A stretch of 64,000 nt of DNA, taken from positions 1 to 64,000 of the forward strand of contig JAJEKV010000657.1 of NCBI GenBank assembly GCA_021234155.1, read 5' to 3'. Origin of the DNA: Isoetes taiwanensis. Lineage: Eukaryota; Streptophyta; Lycopodiopsida; Isoetales; Isoetaceae. Each line of letters starts with the position of its first letter. Within the stretch, counting starts at the first letter, position 1. Both the position numbers and the translations under genes were made by a program. This document shows positions 55,348-64,000 of this stretch, in pieces. A model generated the notes under the pieces. The model did no database searches. It was given only the letters and a program-made list of their open reading frames with translations, and was not told the DNA's origin.

Positions 55348-55920
55348 TTACAAGTGTGCTACCATATGGCAATGCACTCTACACAATTGATTGTACATTG
55401 TTCTCAAATGCACATCGTAATTACTTGAAATATTATTGCAATAGCCTGCTGGACCTTGATTACCCTTACAGGCAAAATGAATAAGCCCCGATGGAGAATA
55501 AAATTCAGGATGTCTTCTGGTGATCGGATCGATGGGATACAATTCCCCACGCGCCCAGAGATCAATATTCATTGCACCTAAAGCTCGAAGAGCATTCTCA
55601 TCGACCTGTTCCTTCCGATTATATTGATTTTTGTAGGGCAAGCAGTTCTTGGGCACCGCCACCCGGAATTGGCCTTTCGGCCAGATTCAAAAAGAATTAC
55701 TCATTGTCATTGCCCGAAATTAATAGAACAGTTACCTCTACCATAGATCGAATTCAGAGTCGCGTGATCGCTTTCCGAGCTCCATAGTCCGGCGACCAAA
55801 TTGATGCAATTCTTCGCCAAAATACGAAGGAAAACTAGAGAATTCCTTCGGATTTGGGGCAGGATTGACATCAAAAACTAAATTGAAATGCCCTCCAAAG
55901 CTTTGGCCCAATTGAGGCAT
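55348..55920 (-). other. Candidate upstream exons of the transposase-like gene
   Basis: Two open minus-strand pieces. 55920-55738 starts MPQLGQSFGGHFNLVFDV and ends before a possible GTAGAG donor. 55662-55348 contains KNCLPYKNQYNRKEQVDENA and YSPSGLIHFACKGNQGPAGY, a C..C-bearing segment. Both precede the main frame on the same strand, with an AACAG acceptor-like site at about 55.31 kb. Exon structure is inferred. Confidence 0.4.
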
Positions 55921-56149
55921 TCTTGAGGTGTCCTTTCGAAGCTACTCCTTGTAGCTTCAGTTCGGTGGGAAGGTGGGGGAGGAGGGATTTAGGCGTAATG
56001 AGTAAAACAACAAGTAATAATGACGTTTACCAGGTTCGTTTGCTCCAGGGCTGAGGTTCGGTTAAGGTTCGTGGGGGCTTTTTGCTTCGGGTACCAACTA
56101 AAATCCAAATTTGGGAAGGGCTTACAAGGGCGTTAATAGATTCCACCAA

Positions 56150-56470
56150 ACCTCTACCACCACCACCACACTCCACCACATGACATCACACCACAATCCA
56201 CAACACCACACCACCACCACCACACCCCCCACCACACTCCACCACACCACACCACACACCACCACCACTACCACACCCCACCACCACAGTCCACCACACC
56301 ACATCATACTACCACACACCACTACAGATACCACCACCACCACCACCCCCCACCACCACACACCACACCACATCATACCACCACACACCACCACACGCAC
56401 ACCACCACCACCCCCCCACCATCACACCCCACCACCACCACACACCACTTCACCACCCCCCACCACCACC
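56150..56470. repeat. (CCA/CAC)n low-complexity tract
   Basis: About 320 bp made almost only of cac, cca and acc triplets. Reading frames over it (His/Thr/Pro-rich on plus, Val/Trp/Gly-rich on minus) are artefacts of the repeat. Confidence 0.95.
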
Positions 56471-56827
56471 TGCAGAAAAGTTGTTTTGGTTTAGGGTTTC
56501 AGTAAAGGCATACTTTGCTATATACTTTGCATTTTGTAATTAATGACAAAAACTGTCATTAACTTGAGTTGCAAACTAAATACCAAAAACTTGAGTTGCA
56601 AACTAAACTTGAGTTGAAACATGTTTCTTATATCTGTACACAAAAGGATAGAAATAGTTCAGTTAACTAAAAGAACAGTGGAAATTAAGAGAACAGTTAA
56701 AGCAAAAAAAATAGTCACAACAGTTGTAGAGAAGAGTTCTGTTAATCAAAAAGCTTTACAAAAAAATAGTTCTCATATCAAAAAGCTTTACAATTGAAAC
56801 CCAGGATTAAAAAAACAAACCTAAAAA
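56471..56827. other. No gene; short direct repeats
   Basis: AT-rich sequence with repeated aacttgagttg(c/a)aaacta (about 56560-56620) and caaaaagctttaca (about 56745-56795). No gene seen. Confidence 0.4.
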
Positions 56828-57127
56828 CTAATCAGGGCTGGGGGCCATCCTCAACTCTATATGGAGGTCGTCCTCCATGGCATACATCTTCATTTCCAGA
56901 AGACGCTCTTCGTCAGGGTAACCTCGATCAACCCATTCGAGAACCCGGATTGAACATACAGCTTGTGCCTCTGTGATAAGTTTCTCCACTTGTGGTGGAC
57001 TGAACTTGGCCACCACTGTAACCGGATGCCCTCCTGATGAGAACACGGATTCTGACCGAGCTGGCGGTGAAGGAGCAGGCATAATAGCTAGAGTACTCCT
57101 GCGAACTGTAGTTTTGAACCTGGCCAT
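56828..57127 (-). CDS. Small ORF with histone-H3-tail-like N-terminus (99 aa)
   Basis: From ATG 57127 the minus strand reads MARFKTTVRRSTLAIMPAPS and continues to FSPPQVEKLITEAQ, VLEWVDRGYPDEERLLEMKM and ends MAPSPD. The first 12 residues match the canonical H3 tail MARTKQTARKST at M-A-R, K, T, R and S-T. The rest is not H3: an acidic, helical ~55-residue region of unknown family. An upstream in-frame extension to 57379 is unlikely to be used. Whether the resemblance is mimicry or chance cannot be told from one sequence. Confidence 0.45.
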   Translation of the reverse strand: MARFKTTVRRSTLAIMPAPSPPARSESVFSSGGHPVTVVAKFSPPQVEKLITEAQAVCSIRVLEWVDRGYPDEERLLEMKMYAMEDDLHIELRMAPSPD

Positions 57128-57234
57128 TGACGGAATGAACAGAATAGACGGAATGAAGCTGACCCGAGGAAGAGGAAGATGGACGGAATGAAGCTGCAGG
57201 GCAGAATTTTGGGAATAAAAGGGATGTTTGCATG

Positions 57235-57300
57235 CATACGATTTTGGGAATGAGGCAGAAGAGGAAAGGGATGTTTGCATGCATACGATTTCACATCTCG
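57235..57300 (-). repeat. Duplicated 26-bp segment upstream of the small ORF
   Basis: gggatgtttgcatgcatacgattt occurs at about 57220 and again at about 57267, upstream (5') of the minus-strand ORF. Possibly a duplicated promoter segment. Confidence 0.45.
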
Positions 57301-57591
57301 GGATTTCACACCTCAATATTTTTGCAAATGTAAAATGTATAGGTTGATCAATATATGAGACCAATTCCTTGGTATGCAACTAGCACAACCCTAACACAAA
57401 GTTAGCAATATCCCACATGCATATATCACAAAAATCGTGCGCATATATAAATAGAGTTTTGCTGCTTCATTGAAAAGTGTGGATAGAGATTAGATGATGA
57501 AAAGTTATGGCTCTCTGGCTTGTAATGTTCAGTTACAGGCCAGAGTGTCATGACTGTTCAAAATGTAATCCTCGTCCACCCTTTTTTTTAG

Positions 57592-57615
57592 TAATGGGCT
57601 AAAAAGCCCATTACA
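57592..57615. repeat. Perfect short hairpin GTAATGGGCT-AAAA-AGCCCATTAC
   Basis: Ten-base arms with a four-base loop, just upstream of palindrome array III. It sits in the space between the divergent genes at 57.13 kb (-) and 58.16 kb (+). Confidence 0.85.
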
Positions 57616-57624
57616 AAATCAAGG

Positions 57625-58100
57625 TAACAAGGAATATTCCTTATTACCTTGAAAGGAATATTCTTTATTACCTTGAAATAGGTCCTAGGAAATAGGTCCT
57701 AGGGGCAACTCTAGGGGCATGGTTTTTTTTACAATGGGACTATGGTATGTGACGTCGGAGATCATCATCGTATAACCAGTTTGAAAAAAAAACCATGCCC
57801 CTAGAGTTGCCCCTAGGACCTATTTCAAAAAAACCATTGTTTAGGGGCATGGACCTATTTCTAGGACCTATTTCCTTGTTATTTCAAGATAACAAGGAAT
57901 ATTTCTTATTACTTTGAAAGGAGTATTCCTTATTACCTTGAAAGGAATATTCCTTATTGCATTGAAAGGAATATTCCTTAGTGCCTAGTTATCAGGAATA
58001 TTCTTTATTACCTTCAAAGGAGTATTCTTTAGTTTGTTTAAGTGCACCCATAGTTACAAGGAATATTTCTTATTACATTGAAAGGAATATTCCTCATTGA
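57625..58100. repeat. Palindrome array III (core AAGGAATATTCCTT)
   Basis: aaggaatattccttattaccttga and close variants recur about nine times between 57632-57672 and 57885-58095, with a period of about 25-27 bp where contiguous. The array is split by a larger inverted repeat (57689-57826). The sequence core is unrelated to arrays I and II. Confidence 0.85.
57689..57826. repeat. Perfect 42-bp inverted repeat
   Basis: Left arm 57689-57730 (GAAATAGGTCCTAGGGGCAA...GGTTTTTTTT) is exactly complementary to right arm 57785-57826, with a 54-nt loop. Further partial copies (aggggcatggacctatttctagg) follow to about 57.87 kb. Perfect arms imply recent origin or selection. Confidence 0.9.
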
Positions 58101-58160
58101 GTATAGCCCTTTCATTTGAGCTAGGCTTGTGGGATATATGCCAGCAACAACCATTGGCCA

Positions 58161-58910
58161 ATGGGGTCAGAAAAAGAGGACAGTGGGAAAGATTTTGAGA
58201 AAAGGATGTTGATGTATTTTGGCAGAATGTCCAATCAGGTTAAGGAACAAATCATTGGCATGGTACGAGCCATATCAGAAACAGGGGAGAAGGGAATAGA
58301 CAGGGATAAAAATTCCTTTTTTACCTGTGGTGACTGGTTGATTCCGATGGCGGGAGGAGATCGAACGACTAGATCACAATCCATATCCCCAATTTAAATG
58401 CAAACTCACCTGGCGCACCCGATTCTTGAGGAGATCAATGCCGAACAGGGAAACCAATTGAACAAAATCAAACGGAGAGGCAGTCACGAGTTCAGAGGTA
58501 ACTCCTATTCTTAAACATGCTTTTGTTCCTAATCTAACAATTGCTTATGATGTTACACAGATGCACAGAGGTGACTTAACAATGTTGGAAGCATGGATCG
58601 AGCTATGGGAGTAGCAGCGGACAAGGAGGATGAGGAATCCCAATTATCTCAAGCAGAACTAGAAAGTATTCTAATTCAACTTAAACAGGAAGTTGTGCAT
58701 GCAAAAGCAATCAACAAAGTGCTGAAAAGGGCTGAGGTTTGGAGATTCAATAGCCTCAAACCATACTTTACCAATCTCTATCATAAATGGCAACAGAAGC
58801 GAGAAGCACATGTCTTGCTTCTGTTAGATTTCACCAACTTCCAAACAGCTGTCCTGGTCCCTGGACACTCTTCTCACAATTTTCGGGAACAGGACCATTG
58901 CTGATCTCAC
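58161..58910 (+). CDS. Unrecognised small gene(s), coiled-coil-like
   Basis: Two plus-strand frames. 58161-58397 opens MGSEKEDSGKDFEKRMLMYF and contains VKEQIIGMVRAISETGEKGI. 58593-58904 opens MDRAMGVAADKEDEESQLSQ, continues AELESILIQLKQEVVHAKAI and ends FREQDHC. An apparent GT-AG intron (AGAG|gtaactcc ... gttacacag, about 58498-58560) lies between them, with a short coding-like piece (EEINAEQGNQLNKIKRRG) before it. Charged, helical and without a recognised domain. Divergent from the H3-tail-like ORF across array III. Confidence 0.4.
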
Positions 58911-59337
58911 ACTGCAGGACCTTCTAGATGAATCTTGAGTCTTGAATCTTGAATCCCAATACCTTCTGCTTACAATGTTTATTACAGCTTGCACTAAGTA
59001 TAACAGTCTTGGAACTATATAAACAATATATTAATGTTTGTGTTTTAATCTGGTTATGGATCCATTTTATAAGGACCGTGACTTTTGGACAGTATGCTTG
59101 GACATAAAAATATTTTCTGATTACATGAACATCACATTCTGATTACATTCAGTTTTCAAGTCCATGCCTTAGTGCATAGAAAAGTTACTTCAACAACAGG
59201 TTAACGTATTACAGAGATTCTACAATCTCTGGAAAATTTCCCAGCAACATTTCATGCCAATAGTTAGTCAGTTCATATGCATAAGATGTACCTTTAATCT
59301 TATGTTTGACTGGCTCCAATGGAAATCTCACCCACCA
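58911..59337. other. No gene recognised
   Basis: AT-rich sequence between the plus-strand frames and the transposase remnant. A short direct repeat (tcttgaatcttgaatc) lies near 58.94 kb. Confidence 0.4.
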
Positions 59338-60700
59338 TTAATTTCGGGATGGACAAGAACTTTTTTTCCTTGAATAAGCCTCGTACTTTTGATGGCAACC
59401 GTGAATCAATTCAAAGTAGTTACCAGCTATAACTTCATTACCACAATAAAATTCATTTCCATAGTCATCCTTGATGTCTTCTTCGAGGGCATGTTTCACT
59501 TCCTGGTAATCGATGAGATAATAAGGGACCCTTTCATAATTGTTTGGGGATGTGAATGATGCAAAATAATCTCCAACCCGCAGACCGCCTCTCATCCACA
59601 TTGTCCACGCCATTTGCCCACGTGTCCTCCGCCTCGCACTCCATCTTCTTCAACATTGTCCCTGTTTGTAGGCTCTAGTTTTCAACTCCCACCCGCCACA
59701 ATGATCAAAGATTCTCACAAGCAAAGCCAATCAAAATTGATGCATGCCTTACAAAAGCATGAAAGAGATCTACACATTAACTTTGTTGGATCATTTGGAT
59801 CTATGGATGATACGCTAATGAAGAGATTGCACCCTCTCAATTGGGAGCACATCAAATCTTTGGGAACGGGTCAATGTCGACACCTTCCAAAATACCCTTT
59901 CCACATCAAATTTTTCTTCAAGAACCTCACATGCGCCAGATTTTTTATCACTTTCCCATCCTTTTTTTTTTTTGTTACGCCTCAAGCCATAGTTTGGCTA
60001 TGGCTCCTTCTCCGTCATGTGTGCCCTTCCCATGTCCTGAGCCAAAGAAATTCTAGTGCATTCTGATCTTATGCTGTTGATGATACCTAGTTACATGATA
60101 GAAAGCTCTTCTGGACTTGAATTGGGCTGCACACCAGTAAGACCAAACTAAGTGGTATTTCATATGGCCAGCACCATTTTCTCTGAGCCAATTGAGGTGC
60201 ATAGTGAATGCTTTTTGTACAAAGTGAGTATCATGTATTTTGTCATCTGAAATAAAGAAGTGCACACATTTCCTCATTTTACCCTGTATCTTGAACATTG
60301 TGATGTGGACCAATATGCTGATTTGTTCATTGTACCAATGTTGTGCTTGAATCTCGTTGAATGGCTTCAAAGTATAATTCTCCGAGAAATCAACAACTGA
60401 TAATACGGTATCATCAATTAAGACTCTTCATGGATTCCTTTGAATTGTTTGCTCGCCAATGTGCCACAAAGTTATGATATACAAACTTTGACATATGATC
60501 AAACATGTTATCCAACATATTATCGAGCTGCCTTTTCTTGTCAATTAGCTTTAGTCTTCGCGGAAGTTCCTTTCTTCGAGGGCTCATTAACGTAACCATA
60601 GACTTGCCAATCAAGCCGCTTGATCAATCTCGCTCCTTGTATTCTCTTGGACACAACTCAATTAATTGTTTCCCACAATTTCCACAACTGATTTGATACA
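59338..60700 (-). pseudogene. Transposase-like remnant (FSENYT / FFGSGHGKG type)
   Basis: On the minus strand, with frameshifts: a coiled part (60614-60414), VVDFSENYTLKPFNEIQAQ at about 60.39 kb, QHWYNEQISILVHITMFKIQ, HFFISDDKIHDTHFVQKAF, HLVWSYWCAAQFKS at about 60.13 kb, then NFFGSGHGKGTHDGEGA in a shifted frame at about 60.03 kb and a C-terminal piece (59613-59338) with VGDYFASF. This series matches a transposase-like family I recall from non-flowering plants and invertebrates, where the third block usually reads WSDGCAxQFKS. Here the Asp-Gly is Tyr-Trp, so a likely catalytic acid is lost. Inactive. Confidence 0.6.
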
Positions 60701-62268
60701 TCGTGAAGCTTATGCCACTCATTGCCCGGGCCGCTTTCTGCCACATACCATAGCCCTCCAAAATGTGTTAACATTATCAAATGTCATGTTCTGGGCTTGA
60801 CATATCCCAAAGATGAGCTTCAACAAGACACACCACAATTGTAACTAACAATTTTCATGGAGTCTTGACCTCATCAAATTAAATGCCCGCTTTAAACTTG
60901 ACTCGATTGCTCATGTTTCACGCAACAACATGTGTTTCTTTCCTTTAGATTTCTAATGCAAGAATGTTTTAAGTATTCAAATTGCCTAAGCCCAATCCGA
61001 ACCTCTGGATATTGATCCATCAAATTCTGGAATAATTCAGCCTGTAAAATTACAGTGAAATAAAATTAGTCACCTCATTACATTACATTACATTACATTA
61101 CATACAAATCTTTTACATATTCAAGACCCTAAACTCCCACACATACATGTATATTCTGACATGAATTTTATTTCATTTACTATGAAGTCACATAATTTCT
61201 TGACAATTAATACATCTCCACACTAATTTCTTCTTAGTTACTGCCTACATCTACAATACATCCAGAATATACATGTAAACAAATATACATGTACGTGTTG
61301 GCATGAAATAATTTGACATTTCCATGTAGAGCAAACTAGTGCAGACTGCATCTACATTACATTCAAAAAGTAAAGAAATCTGTTACAAACTTTACATCAG
61401 TGTTACAAAATAAACAAGGTGCTGCGCACGAAGGGTTGCCCTCCGGTATCCTGAAGGGATGTGCGCATAGTCTTTGATGCATAATTCTCCGAACTAAGAA
61501 TAAGTTTATGATTGTTTAACTTTGTTGATAATGTTAAACACAGATGTTCGTCATAACACACTAGTCCGGCTCAAAAATTTAAAGTTTTGCAAGTTTTGGC
61601 ACAAAAATCCGGCTTAATATGCTTTGCAAGTTGAAGCTCCACTAAAAAACATATGCGGCAACAAGAAGCTTTTCTCAAAAATATTTGTGGCAACAAGGCT
61701 TTGCTTTGCAACGGGAAGTTTTGTTAGGTGTGTGCATTGGTGACGATGGTCTGCTAGGTATGTATCTCTACAAGAAAATCCAAGAAGCTCTGCAAGAAGT
61801 TCTGTAGAAAGCTCTGCAAGAAGCTCTACTATTGTTTACTTACTAGTTGTTTACCTTAAAAAATTTCCAGTTGTTTACCTGCTAGGCGGAATGGATGCAC
61901 CGATTTCCCTTCCGCATTAATCCGCGTTATTGGCATATGGCACGTGGGTACACAAAAATAAGCGCCAGCAGAAATAGATGACCCAACTTCTAAATTGTCT
62001 GTTACCAAACCCAAACCAAAGAAGGAGATAAGATACATAAGAGGGAATGAGAACACACAAGTGGCTATTGGATTTAAGCCATCATAATTAATGCCACAGA
62101 CAATAGAAATTTGATAGCAAGCAGCAGAAATTTGGAGGCAAACATAGTGCCACATACAACAAGTATGATCACATTATGATGATATATTGGAGAGTGAAGG
62201 ACAGTACAAAGAGGATTTAGCTATTTGATAGTTTCATAAAGATGTGAATGTTTCTATCACTTCTCATG
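60701..62268. other. No gene; (CATTA)n microsatellite at 61074-61103
   Basis: About 1.6 kb with no recognised coding sequence apart from a 99-codon minus frame (62155-61856) of hydrophobic composition and no motif. A pure (attac)n stretch lies at about 61074-61103. Around 61.60-61.82 kb, words such as agaagctctgcaagaag recur, suggesting local duplication. Confidence 0.35.
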
Positions 62269-62335
62269 GGTTCTATGGTCTAGCGGTTAGGACATTGGAC
62301 TTTGAATCCAATAGCTCGAGTTCATGGAATTATAG
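62269..62335 (+). pseudogene. tRNA-Gln(UUG)-like pseudogene or SINE head
   Basis: GGTTCTATGGTCTAGCGGTT at 62269 fits the acceptor and D arms (A box) of plant tRNA-Gln. The anticodon arm TTGGA-CTTTGAA-TCCAA has anticodon TTG. The T arm starts (TCGAGTTCA) but then loses pairing (tggaattatagac), and the 3' acceptor strand is missing. Either a truncated tRNA gene or the 5' head of a tRNA-derived SINE. Confidence 0.75.
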
Positions 62336-64000
62336 ACAAAGATCCATTTACAGTTAATCTTAATGCAAGCCATATTGTTCTTTCAAAGCAGTGTTATATG
62401 CAACCCCCACTCTTTAATATCTTTCTCACCGGCATGTTAGACCAATAGGCAATATATCATGGCTAAGGCTATAAGGAATTTATGCACGTAAAAATTCTAC
62501 ACTTTGTTGTCCCATGAATTGAACTCCTTACTTTGGAAATAGTTCATTGAGCTTTTGCATAGGCAATGGTACAACCACATCCCCTTGAAACACCACTTCA
62601 TAGAATTCATTTTTGTAAGATCCATGCAAGTTGCTTTTCAATTGTTCACTTCGTTCTTTGTCTTATATGGCTACAAAGTTGTTGTTGTCTCTTGCAGTAA
62701 TGGAGCAGCTTTGACATAGATTTCTACACCTTAAAATTTCATCATGTGTTTGGAAACCTACAAACGAAGTGTTGTGTGAATTTACTTTTTGGATTATTGG
62801 TTTAGGAGTGAATTTACCTTTTATATTATTGCTTTAGAGGTAATGTGTTAGTTAGGAGGTAATGGTATGAGTTCTTTGCCCTTAGCAAGGACCAAGCACT
62901 GGTTAGCCAGTTTCCAGAGTGGCTAAACAGCAACAGGGGCCATCGACAGTTTTACAACCGATAATTGGTTTGGGGCAGTTATTGGCATATTTCGGGCATG
63001 TACTGGCATATACCTAGAATATGCCATAAACCCACATGGACGAGGGCTTGCCCCCTTAGGGGCAACCCAAAAATATAGAAATATTGTTTACCCCAAATTA
63101 ATTGTAGCCATTAGATAATTGGATGCGCAAAATATGCCTCAAGATGTTCAAAGCCAACCTAGTCCTAACGAATTGCCACAATCCAAAAAGATATATGTAT
63201 ACTTTCCTATATAGTCAAGATTTTGGCCATCGGGGCCTTCAACATCAATTTTAAGACCATCCTCCGCCCTGTTCATTCCAATGATAATATCTCTTAAGTT
63301 TATTGGTCCACTCCGTGCAACTTTTGGTAGAATTAAAGTGTGGTTATCATCTACAATCGAGCTAAATGCAATAATAAACAGATGCCATCCTATATAATAA
63401 TGTTATAGGGTGTGTCTAAATCACGCCCTAAATCCAATGGCTAGGATTTGATTTGATAATTGATGAAGGGGATTTAAATAAAAAAAAGGGCAACCTATCG
63501 AGCTTACCCGGGATTACTCTATCGAGCTTACCCTCTTCACGGCCTCTCTTTGCATCAACCGATTCCTCCTGCAAGTTGGCACAGTGCTTGCCCTAGATTT
63601 ACCAGAGCCAAAGTTTGCATTAGATAGGCTTGCCATTTGCATCAGATCGGCCTTTACGCAATGGCAGTATGCAAACTTTATGGTATTCTGCTTGTCTGTG
63701 GCGGCGAATAACATCAAAGTAGAAGGTTGGATTTTCTTCCACAGGGATAGTAAGCACATATCATAGGCAGGTCTCGGCTTCTTTTAAATACGGATCTGGC
63801 AACAGCAATTAGAGCATATCAAACTACCGATGTATGCAACTACTAATATCAACCTTTTCTCAGAAACATCATAATTAACACTGTTGAACGCCCTACACAA
63901 TCCTGAATACTTTTTGAATAACACGACCAACAGACTGCAAGTGGAACGAATATGAATATGATCCTATTTGTGTTACTAATCAATCTAATTTTCAAGTTAG
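62336..64000. other. No gene recognised
   Basis: AT-rich. Overlapping 60-80-codon frames at 63514-63759 (-) and 63584-63766 (+) have no motif I can name. The window ends without a recognisable boundary. Confidence 0.35.

Noticed and set aside
40063-55920. Endogenous giant virus segment
   Set aside because: Considered because giant viruses carry histones and use hairpins at gene ends. No capsid, packaging ATPase, polymerase or late-transcription gene was seen, several genes have spliceosomal introns, and the Ulp1, DUF8039-like and transposase-like genes point to plant DNA transposons.
56122-56494. Val/Trp/Gly-rich (minus) and His/Thr/Pro-rich (plus) proteins
   Set aside because: Both are translations of a CAC/CCA triplet repeat.

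Overview
This is eukaryotic nuclear DNA from a land plant. The evidence is one intact, intron-containing gene for a plastid CGFS-type glutaredoxin, a broken cytosolic-type cyclophilin, a fragment of a BAHD acyltransferase, spliceosomal GT-AG introns, and a dense load of retrotransposons and DNA transposons. Several transposase-like proteins recall families I associate with spore-bearing plants (ferns, lycophytes, bryophytes). That points to a large-genome non-flowering plant, but the species cannot be fixed from the sequence.

Layout. 1-8.6 kb: decayed transposon debris, namely a 152-nt foldback, two inverted diverged copies of a Ty3-type Gag, and the 3' half of a polyadenylated LINE ending at 7259. 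8.6-15.2 kb: a minus-strand LINE with endonuclease and reverse transcriptase remnants, a microsatellite tail, and tandem ~180-bp units at its 5' end. 18.2-20.6 kb: a broken cyclophilin copy (minus) abutting a short 3' tail of the same LINE family. 21.7-27.9 kb: a second, plus-strand copy of that LINE family with its own tandem 5' units, an endonuclease (VVLLGDFNA), an RT (FVDFAKAFD, YADD) and a (CCTT)n tail. 30.6-31.6 kb: the glutaredoxin gene (GRXS14 type, three exons, minus strand), which looks functional. 31.65-33.92 kb: a 2.27-kb Mutator-like element with long terminal inverted repeats and a perfect 9-bp target-site duplication, inserted about 50 bp upstream of the glutaredoxin start codon. 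34.2-34.6 kb: the BAHD fragment.

35-61 kb is the unusual part. It is packed with short genes carried by mobile elements: a DUF7869-like transposase remnant (35-37.9 kb), a multi-exon Ulp1/C48 cysteine-protease gene (40.1-44 kb), two unrecognised genes (45.1-45.8 and 46.2-47.7 kb), a pair of paralogous small genes (49.2 and 50.5 kb), a protein with a DUF8039-like domain followed by a clear histone-H3-like fold (51.4-52.8 kb), a nearly intact transposase-like gene (53.3-55.3 kb), a ~99-aa ORF whose N-terminus resembles a histone H3 tail (56.8-57.1 kb), and a third transposase remnant (59.3-60.7 kb). Intergenic spaces here hold clusters of perfect or near-perfect palindromes at regular ~55-60 bp spacing (core GCACCGTGGCCACGGTGC, 45.8-53.1 kb). 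Two unrelated palindrome families fill other intergenic spaces at 38.1-38.4 and 57.6-58.1 kb. My main inference is that about 40-56 kb is one large multigene DNA element, or a nest of related ones. Its protease, transposase and H3-like protein would travel together, and its genes would be separated by hairpin-forming palindromes.

Most mobile-element genes are broken by single-base indels or lone stop codons. In several ORFs of the 40-52 kb block the lone stop is TAG where CAG (Gln) would fit, as expected for C-to-T decay at methylated CHG sites. 61-64 kb holds only a tRNA-Gln-like pseudogene or SINE head and unassigned sequence.
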